From: Streptococcus henryi DSM 19005
GTDB taxonomy: Bacteria; Bacillota; Bacilli; Lactobacillales; Streptococcaceae
NCBI RefSeq assembly: GCF_000376985.1
Contig: NZ_AQYA01000029.1
Location: 1-64,000, forward strand
Reading direction: 5' to 3'
DNA length: 64,000 nt
In this document: in pieces, positions 16,973 through 27,245 of the stretch
Layout of the letters: the number at the start of each line of letters is the position of its first letter
Position numbering within the stretch: the stretch's first letter is position 1
Translations under genes and position numbers: made by a program
Notes under the pieces: generated by a model
Databases searched by the model: none
Told to the model about the DNA's origin: nothing
What the model saw: only the letters and a program-made list of their open reading frames with translations

Positions 16973-19183
16973 TTATTGTTTGTTGGAATCTTCTTCAGAA
17001 GAACTAGACTGACTGGTTTCTGTTTTGTTATCACTAGATTCAGTGCTATCTGATTCATGTAGTTGTAAGTAGCTTGGAGCTTGGAATAAATCAACTGTAC
17101 TCTTATTTCCAGATTTTGAGAATAAGCTAGTTGATTCTGATCCTAATTCTTTTTCGATAGCTTTCATAGCACTAAGTGATTTAGTATATGAGATAGCTGT
17201 AGTATCAACAGTTTTCAAGCCATTATCAGTGTCAAATCGGAGTAAATCCCCAGTTTGAACTTGATCGCTAACAGATAATTGCTTAGAAACAGCAGCGCGG
17301 ATTTCTTTAGTTTTTTCCAATGTCTCTTCATCTGGATTGGTTAATTCTAAACCTGTTTGTGTATAGTAGAGACGACCACTGTAACTTGTATATTCTGGTG
17401 TGACATAGGTTCCAGAGGTACGAAATGCGACTGTTTGCTGATTGTCAGGTGATAGCAAGTCTTGTCCAAGTTGAACATAGTTGCTTGTATCAATCCCTAA
17501 GATATGGAGGAGAGTTGGAAGTGAGTCAACCTCACCACCGAAAGTATCACTGATAAATCCTTCTGTATATCCAGGAATATGAATCATATAAGGGACGCGT
17601 TGGAGCATAGCATTATCGTATTCTGTCCATGTTTCGGAATCCTTGCCCAATAAAGAAGCCAGGCTAGTATTACGAGAATTTGAGATACCGTAATGGTCTC
17701 CGTAGAGAACAAAGATAGAATTGTCATAAAGACCAGTCGCTTTTAGGTATTCAAAGAATGATTTTAGAGCAGCATCGAGGTAATTTGCAGTAGCAAAATA
17801 ACCGTTAATGGTTTCATCATCAGTTTGAGCTAATGGGAAACCTTCCTCTTCTGCCTCACCTTTTAGACTTGTATAGGGATAGTGGTTGCTGACAGTAATA
17901 AACTTAGTATAGAATGGTTGCTGCATGTGCTCTAAGTATTTAATAGAATCAGCAAACATATACTTATCGTTTAGACCATATTGGAAAGAGTTTGTATCAT
18001 CTTGTTCAGAAAAATAACTTGAATCGAAGAAGTAATCATAACCCCATTGTTTATAGGCATTATTTCTGTTCCAGAATGAACCCACATTTCCGTGGAAGAC
18101 AGCGCTTGTATAACCACCATTTTGAGCTAAAATATTTGGAGCTGCAAACTGAGTATTTTCACCACCATAGTTAACCATGAAGGAACCGCTATTGAGGCCA
18201 AAGAGGGAGTTTTCCATTAAAGTCTCAGCATCTGAAGTTTTTCCAGCCTTAACTTGATGGAAGAAGTTTGAGAATGCGATAGTACTGTTTGAATGGTAAA
18301 GAGAGTTAATGAAGGGTGTAACCTCATATTCTTGACCATCCATCTGGAGTTTATAATCAATTAAAAACTGTTGGAAACTTTCCAAATGAATCATGAATAC
18401 ATTTCTACCCTCAGCGATACCAAAATACTTTTCATTTGGAGCAGCATAATGTTCAGAAACATATTCTTTGACTTGAACGAGTTCTTCAGCTGTCGCCTGA
18501 TTACGTTCCTTTTGGGCTTGGTAAGTTTGATTACCACTATAGACAGTAAAAGCTGGCAGACCTAGAGCTCTTACGACATAAGTGTTGGAAAAACCACGTG
18601 TTAATAGTTCGGGGCGATCAATTTCTGCTAAAAAGAGATTGATTGAAAAAGTCAAGGCGGACAGAGCAGTGATTGCAAAACTTGCTCTCTTATTAAATGG
18701 TCTTGTATCTAGCTTGAAAGCATCTAACTTCTTAACTTTTTTCCAAATGAAATAAATCAAGAGCAGGAGAAAATCTAATATATAAAAGATATCCCAAACC
18801 CTTAGTAAGTTCAGTGCAGAATCACCTAGACCCGCTGAAACCTTACTGCTGGCCAACATGGCACTGACGGTAATGAAATCAGAAAATTCTCGATAGTAAA
18901 TAGAATTAGCAATTAAAAGAATATTGATAATAGCATAGATAATCCAAGTTACTATATAGAATGGCTTAGTTTTCTTGATATAAAGTCCTATCCCAAGTAG
19001 AAGCAATCCAATAGGGATTGGATTAATAAGGGAGAGAAAAACTTGATATGGGTTTCCTAAATCGAGGCTAAAATCGGCATGATAAGCCCACATGGTCTTT
19101 AACCAATAGATTAGCAGGAGCGTCATAATGAAGCCCAGTCGTGTGTGTATAACATGAAGGACAAAATCTTTTATTTTTTTCAC
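16973..19183 (-). CDS. LTA synthase family protein (phosphoglycerol transferase)
   Basis: 736 residues. The N-terminus has five hydrophobic segments in the first ~210 residues. An extracellular sulfatase-like domain follows with NVFMIHLESFQQFLID (near 265), a nucleophile-type Thr in AGKTSDAET, and FVLYGDHYGIS (near 500). It would transfer glycerol phosphate from phosphatidylglycerol to build lipoteichoic acid or a related polymer. The tail is Ser/Glu/Asp-rich. Streptococci can carry more than one paralog, so the exact role (LtaS primase or main polymerase) is open. Confidence 0.9.
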   Translation of the reverse strand: MKKIKDFVLHVIHTRLGFIMTLLLIYWLKTMWAYHADFSLDLGNPYQVFLSLINPIPIGLLLLGIGLYIKKTKPFYIVTWIIYAIINILLIANSIYYREFSDFITVSAMLASSKVSAGLGDSALNLLRVWDIFYILDFLLLLIYFIWKKVKKLDAFKLDTRPFNKRASFAITALSALTFSINLFLAEIDRPELLTRGFSNTYVVRALGLPAFTVYSGNQTYQAQKERNQATAEELVQVKEYVSEHYAAPNEKYFGIAEGRNVFMIHLESFQQFLIDYKLQMDGQEYEVTPFINSLYHSNSTIAFSNFFHQVKAGKTSDAETLMENSLFGLNSGSFMVNYGGENTQFAAPNILAQNGGYTSAVFHGNVGSFWNRNNAYKQWGYDYFFDSSYFSEQDDTNSFQYGLNDKYMFADSIKYLEHMQQPFYTKFITVSNHYPYTSLKGEAEEEGFPLAQTDDETINGYFATANYLDAALKSFFEYLKATGLYDNSIFVLYGDHYGISNSRNTSLASLLGKDSETWTEYDNAMLQRVPYMIHIPGYTEGFISDTFGGEVDSLPTLLHILGIDTSNYVQLGQDLLSPDNQQTVAFRTSGTYVTPEYTSYSGRLYYTQTGLELTNPDEETLEKTKEIRAAVSKQLSVSDQVQTGDLLRFDTDNGLKTVDTTAISYTKSLSAMKAIEKELGSESTSLFSKSGNKSTVDLFQAPSYLQLHESDSTESSDNKTETSQSSSSEEDSNKQ

Positions 19184-19322
19184 TATAAAATTTCCTTACT
19201 GTTTTTTTCCTAAAAGACAAAATCTCAATCTAAATTATATCATAAATTTAAATTTGTAACTCAATGGAAAAGTGCAAATAAAGCACTTTCAAGCAAATTT
19301 GGCAAAATACCATGATTTCTGT

Positions 19323-19335
19323 TATAATAGGGGTT
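19323..19335 (+). promoter_or_regulatory. -10 box placed for leaderless transcription
   Basis: TATAAT (19323-19328) ends 7 nt before the ATG at 19336. The short gap has no Shine-Dalgarno sequence. Transcription should start at or next to the start codon, as at 3481. Confidence 0.5.
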
Positions 19336-20499
19336 ATGAAAAAACTATATGTGGATCATTTAGCTGAGAAGAAAATTAGACGAGGTATCCAATTATTGGA
19401 TGGTCGTGATTTTCAAAATGTAACAGGCGGTGATGAATTGGTAAACCTACATAACTCGAAAGGACAGTTTTTAGGTACTGCTTATCTCTCAAATCAAAAT
19501 AAAGGGATTGGTTGGTTTCTCTCGAATCAATCTCTGGACTTGACTAAGGAGTACTTTGTTGCATTATTTCAACAAGCTAGACAGAAAAGACATTCCTATG
19601 AAAAATCAGATCTGACATCTGCTTATCGCGTTTTCAACCAAGATGGCGATAATTTTGGTGGACTGACTATTGATTTGTATGGTGATTATGCTTTGCTTTC
19701 TTGGTATAACCCATTTGTATACAATCTTAGCGCAGTAATTGTTGATGCATTTCAAACAGTTTATCCAGAGATTAAAGGTGGCTATGAAAAGATTAGGTTC
19801 AAAGGCTTAGACTATGAATCAGCACATTTATATGGTCAGGAAGCACCAGACACATTTACTATTCTGGAAAATGGCGTTCGCTATTCAGTCTTTATGGATG
19901 ATGGTTTGATGACAGGGATTTTTCTTGATCAGCATGAAGTTCGTGATTCTTTGGTCAATGGGCTTGCGCTTGGAAAAACAGTTTTAAACATGTTTTCCTA
20001 TACAGCAGCCTTCTCTGTAGCGGCAGCTATGGGCGGAGCCTCGGAGACAACTTCAGTAGATTTAGCAAAACGATCACGTGAATTATCTCAGGCACACTTT
20101 GATGCTAATGGTCTTCCAACCGATAACCATCGTTTTATCGTGATGGATGTATTTGAATATTTTAAATACGCTAAGCGTAAAGATTTAAAATTCGATGTTA
20201 TTGTTATTGATCCACCAAGTTTTGCTCGAAATAAAAAACAAACTTTCTCAGTAGTTAAAGACTACCATAAATTAATTGCTCAAGCTGTTGAATTATTAAA
20301 CCCTAAAGGGACTATTATAGCATCTACCAATGCTGCTAATATGACAGTTGAACAATTTAAAAAGCAACTTGAGAAAGGTTTTGGTTCAATAAAGCATAGC
20401 TATATTGACTTAAAACAACTTCCAGGCGATTTTGCCACTAACCCAGCTGATGTCAGCAGTAATTATTTAAAAGTTTATACAATAAAGGTTAATCAATGA
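19336..20499 (+). CDS. Class I SAM-dependent rRNA methyltransferase (RlmI/YwbD-like)
   Basis: About 387 residues. An N-terminal PUA-like domain ([20 protein letters not shown]) is followed by a Rossmann-fold methyltransferase with [22 protein letters not shown] and the [10 protein letters not shown] catalytic-type motif near residue 300. This is the architecture of 23S rRNA cytosine-C5 methyltransferases of the RlmI group. The ATG at 19336 is chosen by family N-terminus and promoter position. It overlaps aroD by 4 bp. Confidence 0.88.
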   Translation: MKKLYVDHLAEKKIRRGIQLLDGRDFQNVTGGDELVNLHNSKGQFLGTAYLSNQNKGIGWFLSNQSLDLTKEYFVALFQQARQKRHSYEKSDLTSAYRVFNQDGDNFGGLTIDLYGDYALLSWYNPFVYNLSAVIVDAFQTVYPEIKGGYEKIRFKGLDYESAHLYGQEAPDTFTILENGVRYSVFMDDGLMTGIFLDQHEVRDSLVNGLALGKTVLNMFSYTAAFSVAAAMGGASETTSVDLAKRSRELSQAHFDANGLPTDNHRFIVMDVFEYFKYAKRKDLKFDVIVIDPPSFARNKKQTFSVVKDYHKLIAQAVELLNPKGTIIASTNAANMTVEQFKKQLEKGFGSIKHSYIDLKQLPGDFATNPADVSSNYLKVYTIKVNQ

Positions 20500-21173
20500 A
20501 AATAGTAGTTCCTATTATGCCTCGAAATTTAGAAGAGGCTCAAGCAATAGATCTTTCCAAATATGAAGATGTTGACATCATCGAATGGCGCGCAGATTTT
20601 CTGCCAAAAGATGCCATTATGACAGTTGCACCTGCTATTTTTGAAAAATTCGCAGGAAGAGAAGTCATCTTTACCCTTAGAACAGATAAAGAAGGCGGTC
20701 ATATTAGTCTGACTGATGAAGAGTATGTCCAGTTAATAAAGGATGTCAATGCCATTTTCAATCCAGACTATATCGATTTTGAATATTTTTCTCATATGGA
20801 AGCTTTCCAACAAATGTTGGAATATCCTAATTTGGTGCTTTCTTATCATAATTTCCAAGAAACGCCAGAAAATTTGATGGAAGCTTTTTCTGAGTTAACT
20901 GCTCTTGCTCCAAGAGTGGTTAAAATTGCAGTGATGCCAAAAAGTGAGCAAGATGTCTTGGATTTGATGAATTATACTCGTGGTTTTAAAGCACTCAATC
21001 CAGAACAAAAATATGCGACTATGTCTATGGGAAAACTTGGAAAGATTTCTCGTTTAGCTGGTGATGTCGTTGGCTCATGCTGGACATTTGCAAGTCTCGA
21101 GCAAGCCAGTGCTCCAGGTCAGATTGCATTGTCAGATATGAAAAAAATCAGGGAGGTACTTGATGCAGATTGA
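20496..21173 (+). CDS. aroD: 3-dehydroquinate dehydratase, type I
   Basis: 225 residues. Begins [15 protein letters not shown]. It has [10 protein letters not shown] and [10 protein letters not shown], a His in [12 protein letters not shown] and the Schiff-base Lys in [10 protein letters not shown]. It converts 3-dehydroquinate to 3-dehydroshikimate. It starts inside the end of the methyltransferase gene and overlaps aroE, so translation is coupled. Confidence 0.96.
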   Translation: MKIVVPIMPRNLEEAQAIDLSKYEDVDIIEWRADFLPKDAIMTVAPAIFEKFAGREVIFTLRTDKEGGHISLTDEEYVQLIKDVNAIFNPDYIDFEYFSHMEAFQQMLEYPNLVLSYHNFQETPENLMEAFSELTALAPRVVKIAVMPKSEQDVLDLMNYTRGFKALNPEQKYATMSMGKLGKISRLAGDVVGSCWTFASLEQASAPGQIALSDMKKIREVLDAD

Positions 21174-22026
21174 TGGACATACTAGATTAGGAGCGGTTGT
21201 TGCGAGACCAATTAAGCACTCTATTTCTCCTTTTATCCATAATTATGCCTTTGATAAGTTAGGTATCAACGGTGTTTATGTAGCTTGGGACATTCCTGAG
21301 GAAGACTTGGAAGAAACAGTCAAGAATATCCGTCGCTATGATATGTGGGGAATCAATGTTTCTATGCCATATAAGCAGACTGTCATCCAATATATGGATG
21401 AATTGACAGATTCTGCACAATTGATTGGGGCTGTTAATACTGTTATCAATCGTGATGGCAAGCTGATTGGTCACAATACAGATGGAATTGGTTTTTTCAA
21501 AAGTTTAGAAAAATTTGCTGCTTTTGAAGTCAAAGATAAAGTCATGACTATTCTTGGTGGAGGCGGCGCGGCAACTGCCTTAATTACACAAGCTGCTCTA
21601 AACGGTGCTCAAAAGATTAATATCTTTAATCAGACGGATTTTTTAGAAGAAACTAAAGCCAAAGCTAAAGAATTAACTCAAAAGACAGGTGTCGCTATTG
21701 AGGTTTTTCCAGTAGAAGATTTAGTGCTAATTCAGGAAAAAGTTCTAGTTTCAGATCTTTTTGTCAATGCTACTAGTGTTGGTATGGATGGAAAATCTAT
21801 GATTGTTAGCGAAGATATGACTTTCCCTGAAAATCTCCAAGTAGCTGATGTCATCTATCAACCATTTGCAACACCATTTTTAAAGTTAGCGCGTAGCCGT
21901 GGACTTAAAGCTATCAATGGATTGGGAATGCTTCTTTTCCAAGCAGCAGAAGCTTTTGAGGCATGGACAGGTCAGGAAATGCCAAGTGATGAGATTTGGA
22001 AAGAACTAGAGAAGAAGTACAAATAA
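21163..22026 (+). CDS. aroE: Shikimate dehydrogenase
   Basis: About 287 residues. [20 protein letters not shown] and [19 protein letters not shown] (catalytic Lys) bind shikimate; a GGGGAATAL loop binds NADPH. It reduces 3-dehydroshikimate. The ATG at 21163 follows GGGAGG and overlaps the end of aroD. Confidence 0.96.
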   Translation: MQIDGHTRLGAVVARPIKHSISPFIHNYAFDKLGINGVYVAWDIPEEDLEETVKNIRRYDMWGINVSMPYKQTVIQYMDELTDSAQLIGAVNTVINRDGKLIGHNTDGIGFFKSLEKFAAFEVKDKVMTILGGGGAATALITQAALNGAQKINIFNQTDFLEETKAKAKELTQKTGVAIEVFPVEDLVLIQEKVLVSDLFVNATSVGMDGKSMIVSEDMTFPENLQVADVIYQPFATPFLKLARSRGLKAINGLGMLLFQAAEAFEAWTGQEMPSDEIWKELEKKYK

Positions 22027-22205
22027 GTTTAATTTGAATAAGAAGGAAAGGAGCGTTTAGCTAGCAAACTAGTTGAACACGGGTAATAAACTAAGGTAGG
22101 AGCAACGATATTAACTTAAAGTCGCTCTGACACTTTCTGTCCAGAAAATACGACAGATTATGAGAAAACTTAGTAATCTTAGTTTCAATACCCTTTGTAT
22201 CGAAT
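22027..22205 (+). other. Gap inside the shikimate cluster, no gene
   Basis: 179 bp with an AGGAAAGGAG stretch at 22042-22053 and a possible stem between AAACTAAG (near 22087) and CTTAGTTT (near 22180). No protein or clear terminator is seen. aroB at 22206 has no obvious Shine-Dalgarno site in this gap. It could be a remnant repeat or a leader. Confidence 0.35.
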
Positions 22206-23273
22206 ATGAAATTACATGTTGATTTAAGTACAAATCCTTACGACATCCTTATTGAACGAGGTTCCCTTACAAAAGTAGGTGAGTGGGCTCGTTCTATTTG
22301 GAATTGTCAGAAGATTGCGATCATAACAGACAATCATGTTGGAGATCTTTATGCTAATCAAGTGAAATCAAGCTTGGAAGAAGCTGGATTTGAAGTGATT
22401 TTGTTTGAATTTTTAGAAGGCGAAGCTTCTAAGAATTTAACGACAGTAAATAAAGCCTATGATTTCTTGATTGAGAATAATATGACCCGTAGCGATGGCA
22501 TAGTTGCACTCGGTGGCGGTGTCGTTGGAGATTTGGCTGGATTTGTGGCTTCAACCTATATGAGGGGAATTCCTTTCCTTCAAATTCCAACAAGCCTAAC
22601 GGCACAGGTAGACTCTTCTATTGGCGGTAAAACAGGTGTCAATACGCCAAAAGCAAAGAATATTGTTGGAACATTTACTCAACCAAAAGGTGTCTTAATT
22701 GACCCAGATGTCCTTGTAACTTTAGGTGAACGCGAGCTGATTGAGGGCATGGGAGAAGTTGTCAAATATGGCCTTATAGACGATGTAGAACTTTGGGATC
22801 TACTTGAAAAACTGGATGGCAAACCTCAATCTATTCTGGAAAATGCAGAGCAGATTATTTATCATTCTTGCAATGTTAAAAGAAAAATTGTTGTCGAAGA
22901 CGAATTCGAAGGCGGTTTTCGCATGTATTTGAATTTTGGACACACAATTGGACATGCAATTGAGCAGACAGCTGGGTATGGTAAAGTCATGCATGGCGAA
23001 GCTGTCGCTATTGGTATGGTACAGATTTCTCGTGTTGCTGAGAAAAAAGGTCTTATGCCGGCTGGCATCACTGATCAAATTGAGGCCATGTGTGCTAAAT
23101 ATGGTCTGCCAACTGCTCATGAGCCATGGCACGTTGATGATTTATATGCAGCGCTAACACACGATAAAAAGGCTAGAGGAAACTCTATTAAGACTGTCAT
23201 CGTTCCTGAATTAGGAAGCGCAGCTATTAACCAAATACCACTTGAAGAAATGAAAGAATACTTGGAGAAATAA
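22206..23273 (+). CDS. aroB: 3-dehydroquinate synthase
   Basis: 355 residues, NAD and metal dependent. [19 protein letters not shown] and [19 protein letters not shown] are signature stretches, with zinc ligands in [18 protein letters not shown] and [10 protein letters not shown]. It forms the first carbocycle of the pathway from DAHP. The ribosome site is unclear but the N-terminus fits the family. aroC follows immediately. Confidence 0.96.
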   Translation: MKLHVDLSTNPYDILIERGSLTKVGEWARSIWNCQKIAIITDNHVGDLYANQVKSSLEEAGFEVILFEFLEGEASKNLTTVNKAYDFLIENNMTRSDGIVALGGGVVGDLAGFVASTYMRGIPFLQIPTSLTAQVDSSIGGKTGVNTPKAKNIVGTFTQPKGVLIDPDVLVTLGERELIEGMGEVVKYGLIDDVELWDLLEKLDGKPQSILENAEQIIYHSCNVKRKIVVEDEFEGGFRMYLNFGHTIGHAIEQTAGYGKVMHGEAVAIGMVQISRVAEKKGLMPAGITDQIEAMCAKYGLPTAHEPWHVDDLYAALTHDKKARGNSIKTVIVPELGSAAINQIPLEEMKEYLEK

Positions 23274-24440
23274 ATGAGATATTTGACAGCAGGTGAATCG
23301 CACGGGCCGCGTTTGACGGCCATTATTGAAGGTGTTCCAGCAGGTCTTCCTTTGACTGCTGAGGACATAAATATTGATTTGAAGCGTCGTCAGGGTGGCT
23401 ATGGTCGTGGTGGCCGTATGAAGATTGAAACTGACCAAGTAGTCTTTACATCTGGTGTCCGCCACGGTAAGACGACAGGTGCTCCAATTACTATGGATGT
23501 TATCAATAAGGACCATCAAAAATGGTTGGACATTATGTCAGCAGAGGATATCGAAGACCGTTTGAAAACCAAGCGTAAGATTACCCATCCGCGTCCAGGA
23601 CACGCTGATCTTGTTGGTGGCATGAAGTATCGCTTTGATGATTTGCGTAATTCTCTTGAGCGTTCATCTGCCCGTGAAACAACCATGCGCGTGGCAGTTG
23701 GGGCGGTAGCCAAACGCATTTTGGCAGAGCTTGATATTGAGATTGCCAATCATGTGGTTGTCTTTGGTGGTAAAGAAGTGGATGTCGCAGATGGTTTGAC
23801 GGTATCTCAAATCAAGGAATTAGCCAGCAAGTCTGAAATTTCTGTTGTTAATCAAGAACGTGAACAAGAAATCAAGGACTATATTGACCAGATTAAAAAA
23901 GAAGGTGACACTATCGGTGGTGTCGTTGAAACCGTTGTTGGCGGTGTACCAGTAGGTCTTGGTTCCTATGTTCAATGGGATAAGAAATTGGATGCCAAGC
24001 TAGCTCAAGCAGTCGTTTCTATCAATGCCTTTAAGGGTGTTGAATTTGGTCTTGGCTTTAAAGATGGCTACCTTCGTGGCTCTGAGGTTATGGATGAAAT
24101 CCTTTGGTCTCCAGAAGAAGGTTACACTCGCCGTACCAACAATCTTGGTGGTTTTGAAGGTGGTATGACTAACGGTCAGCCTTTAGTTATTCGTGGGGTT
24201 ATGAAGCCTATCCCAACCCTCTACAAACCACTCATGTCGGTTGATATTGAAACACATGAACCTTACAAGGCAACAGTGGAGCGTTCAGATCCTACGGCCT
24301 TGCCTGCAGCAGGTGTTGTCATGGAATCGGTTGTGGCTACAGTGGTTGCCACTGAAATCCTTGAAAAATTCTCTTCAGATAATATGGAAGAGCTTAAAGA
24401 AGCGGTTGCCAAGCACCGTGACTATGTTAAGAATTTTTAA
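23274..24440 (+). CDS. aroC: Chorismate synthase
   Basis: 388 residues. It carries the signatures [26 protein letters not shown] and [15 protein letters not shown], and the C-terminal [16 protein letters not shown] dependent, it converts EPSP to chorismate. Starts 0 bp after the aroB stop with GGAGAAATAA as ribosome site inside aroB. Confidence 0.97.
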   Translation: MRYLTAGESHGPRLTAIIEGVPAGLPLTAEDINIDLKRRQGGYGRGGRMKIETDQVVFTSGVRHGKTTGAPITMDVINKDHQKWLDIMSAEDIEDRLKTKRKITHPRPGHADLVGGMKYRFDDLRNSLERSSARETTMRVAVGAVAKRILAELDIEIANHVVVFGGKEVDVADGLTVSQIKELASKSEISVVNQEREQEIKDYIDQIKKEGDTIGGVVETVVGGVPVGLGSYVQWDKKLDAKLAQAVVSINAFKGVEFGLGFKDGYLRGSEVMDEILWSPEEGYTRRTNNLGGFEGGMTNGQPLVIRGVMKPIPTLYKPLMSVDIETHEPYKATVERSDPTALPAAGVVMESVVATVVATEILEKFSSDNMEELKEAVAKHRDYVKNF

Positions 24441-24537
24441 GACAAAATCAGCCTTGGAAAGCTTTATTTTCTTTTCCAAGATTTTGATTTTTTGGGAAAT
24501 AGCAGAGCCCTTTAGTCAGCGATAGATTGGAGTATGC

Positions 24538-25644
24538 ATGGAAGAAAAAGTTATTTATATAGCTGGACTGGGACTTATCGGTGGGTCCATTGCGCTTGGT
24601 ATCAAGCGTAATCACCCAAATTATAAGGTTCTAGGCTATAATCGCTCCGACAAATCGCGTGAAATCGCCTTGGAGCGGGGAATTGTTGATGAGGCTACAA
24701 ATGATTTCAAGGAATTTGCTGGTCTAGCGGATGTCATTATATTGACTGTTCCCATTAAGCAGACCGTTAATTTCTTAAAAGATTTGGCAACAATGGAGCT
24801 CAAGACCAATGTCATCATTACAGATGCTGGCTCAACCAAGGGAGAAATTGTAGATGCTGCAGAAAAGTACCTAACAGGTCGTCCTGTCCAGTTTGTAGGT
24901 TCCCATCCCATGGCAGGTTCTCACAAATCAGGAGCAATTGCAGCAGATGTTAACCTCTTTGAAAATGCCTATTACATCTTCACACCAAGTACTTTAACGA
25001 AAACGGAAACGATTTCGGAGTTGGAAGATGTCTTGTCAGGTTTGCACGCCCGTTTCATCCAGATTGATGCAGCAGAGCATGACCGTGTGACCAGTCAGAT
25101 TTCCCATTTTCCTCATATCCTGTCAGCCAGTCTTATGGAGCAGGCCGGGGATTATGCAAATACCCATGAAATGACCAATCGTTTCGCTGCTGGTGGTTTT
25201 CGTGACATGACCCGTATTGCTGAGAGTGAGCCTGGTATGTGGACCAGTATTCTGGTGACCAACAAGGAAGCTGTTTTGGAACGAATTGCTGACTTTAAAG
25301 ACCGATTAGACAGCATAGCGGAGCTTATTTCCCAGGAGGATGAAGACGGGATTTGGAACTATTTCAATAATGCCCGGCTGACTCGGAAAGAAATGGAAAT
25401 TCACAAGCGTGGTGGTGTCGAGAGCAGCTTTGATCTTTTTGTAGATGTTCCCGATGAAGAAGATGTTATTTTGCAAATCTTGGAATTGCTTCGCGGAACA
25501 TCCTTGGTCAATATTCATATCAATGAAGAAAATCGTGAAGATAGCTTCGGTATCCTTCAGATTTCTTTTAAAAATGCCAAAGACCTGGAGCATGCGCAAA
25601 AGGTTATCGCAGAAAATACAAACTATAAAGTTACTATTAATTAA
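24538..25644 (+). CDS. tyrA: Prephenate dehydrogenase with ACT domain
   Basis: 368 residues. The N-terminal Rossmann motif is GLGLIGGSIALGIK. VGSHPMAGSHKSG binds prephenate, and the C-terminal ~75 residues form an ACT-like domain (VDVPDEEDVILQILELLRGTS). It makes 4-hydroxyphenylpyruvate for tyrosine, and the ACT domain suggests feedback by tyrosine. A weak GGAGT precedes the ATG. Confidence 0.95.
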   Translation: MEEKVIYIAGLGLIGGSIALGIKRNHPNYKVLGYNRSDKSREIALERGIVDEATNDFKEFAGLADVIILTVPIKQTVNFLKDLATMELKTNVIITDAGSTKGEIVDAAEKYLTGRPVQFVGSHPMAGSHKSGAIAADVNLFENAYYIFTPSTLTKTETISELEDVLSGLHARFIQIDAAEHDRVTSQISHFPHILSASLMEQAGDYANTHEMTNRFAAGGFRDMTRIAESEPGMWTSILVTNKEAVLERIADFKDRLDSIAELISQEDEDGIWNYFNNARLTRKEMEIHKRGGVESSFDLFVDVPDEEDVILQILELLRGTSLVNIHINEENREDSFGILQISFKNAKDLEHAQKVIAENTNYKVTIN

Positions 25645-25656
25645 AAGGGAGTTATT

Positions 25657-25992
25657 ATGTCAAATATTTATGATTTAGCAAATGAATTGGAACGTGGCAT
25701 CCGCGCCCTTCCTGAATACCAAACAGTTGTTGAACAGAAGGCTAAAATTGATGCTGATGCTGAGGCAAAAGCCCTTTTGGATGAATTCATGTCATTTCAA
25801 CAAGGACTCTATATGAAAATGCAGGCGGGTCAAATGCCAAGTGACGAAGACCAAGTTGCTATTCAAGGGATGGGAGCTAAGATTGAAGCTAATCCAGTAT
25901 TGAAATCCTACGTTGAAGCTCAACAGGCTTTGTCAGTTTATTTGGCAGACATCGAAAAAATCGTTTTTGGACCTCTACAAGATTTAAATTAA
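25657..25992 (+). CDS. YlbF/YmcA-type UPF0342 protein
   Basis: 111 residues, all-helical, beginning [21 protein letters not shown]. This is the UPF0342 family common in streptococci and bacilli. Relatives YlbF and YmcA help RNase Y maturation in B. subtilis; a like role here is only inferred. It directly follows tyrA on the same transcript. Confidence 0.8.
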   Translation: MSNIYDLANELERGIRALPEYQTVVEQKAKIDADAEAKALLDEFMSFQQGLYMKMQAGQMPSDEDQVAIQGMGAKIEANPVLKSYVEAQQALSVYLADIEKIVFGPLQDLN

Positions 25993-26020
25993 TGTTTTCT
26001 GTCTTGTCAGTTAATCTGTT

Positions 26021-26048
26021 AAAGAAGCTGGTTTTTTCCAGCTTTTTT
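26021..26048 (+). terminator. Terminator of the aro/tyrA run
   Basis: AAAGAAGCTGG pairs with CCAGCTTTTTT around a T-rich loop. Confidence 0.85.
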
Positions 26049-26088
26049 CTGTCTAGTAATTTAAAGAAGAAAGAGTATAATAAGACTA

Positions 26089-26190
26089 ATACTTAAAGAA
26101 AATCAAAATTAGACAAGGCAAGCTTACAAAGACATACCTGGAGTTAGGCGAGGAAGCTTAACGATGTATCATTATGATTTTCAAAGAGTA
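26089..26190. repeat. MITE-like repeat, family 2, second copy
   Basis: Starts ATACTTAAAGAAAATCAAAA and ends ATGATTTTCAAAGAGTA; these arms are imperfect inverted repeats related to those at 28807-28909. Interior has no gene. It lies in the leader region of the dehydrogenase pseudogene. Confidence 0.5.
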
Positions 26191-26218
26191 AAACATTGGA
26201 TAAGTCGGAGGTAAACAT

Positions 26219-27132
26219 ATGTCACGCAAAGTCGGAATTATTGGAATGGGACATGTTGGTTCAACAGTTGCACATGGTTTGATAGTACAGGGTGCTTTTG
26301 ACGATTACGTTTTGATTGATATTGATGAAAAGAAAGTGACAGCCGATGCGGTAGATTTCACTGATGCTGCAGCCAACCTCAACCAGCATGCTAATATTAT
26401 TGTTAATGATTACGAGGCATTGGCTGATGCGGATATTGTTATTTCTGCCTTGGGCAATATCACTCTGCAAGATAATCCAAATGCGGATCGCTTTGCTGAA
26501 CTCCCTTTTACAGCTAAGGAAGTTCCAGTTGTCGCTGAGAAATTGAAGTCCGTTGGTTTTAAAGGAATTATCATTGCTATTTCCAATCCTGTAGATGTCG
26601 TGACTAGCCTCTATCAGCACTATTCTGGTCTACCCAAAGAGCGTGTGATTGGAACAGGAACATTGCTTGATACGGCTCGCATGAAACGTGCTGTCTCGGA
26701 ACGATTTGGCATTGATGCTCGTAGTGTTTACGGCTATAATTGGGTGAACATGGGAATTCCCAGTTTACGGCTTGGAGCCAAGTTCGTATCAAGGGCCAGC
26801 CTATTTCAAAATTTGCCAGTTCAGAAGAACTTGAAGTCATTGCCCATGAAGTCATAATTGGCGGGCATACTGTATTTTATGGTAAAAAATACACCAGCTA
26901 TGGTATTGCCAGCGCAGCCATTCGTCTGGCCTTAGCAGTTGTGTCTGATAGTCATGAAGAATTACCGGTGTCCAATTACTATGAACCACTGGATACTTAC
27001 CTGAGCTATCCTGCCATTGTTGGTCGTCATGGTATCGTTGAGCAGGTTATATTGAGTCTTCCAAAGGAAGAGGAAGAAAAGTTAGCTAACTCAGCAGACT
27101 TTATCAAACGAAAATTTGCTGAAAGTTTATAA
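26219..27132 (+). pseudogene. L-2-hydroxyisocaproate/L-lactate-type dehydrogenase, frameshifted
   Basis: The first frame (212 codons) starts [20 protein letters not shown], an NAD-binding Rossmann motif of LDH/MDH-family enzymes, and shows [14 protein letters not shown] and [16 protein letters not shown]. The catalytic GEHGNSQF and the rest continue in another frame from 26740. At 26738-26746 the DNA reads AATTGGGTG where family sequence YNLGEHG needs AATTTGGGT, so one T is missing. The two pieces together give full length. It is probably inactive unless the change is a sequencing error. Confidence 0.9.
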
Positions 27133-27245
27133 AGGGAGAGCTAAATCATTATCTCTTTAAATTGTGTGCCGATTGGTACACATTTCTTGTCTATCGCATT
27201 GTTTTGTGGTAGAGTCGTTTTATCATAAATTCAGGAGTTAATTCA

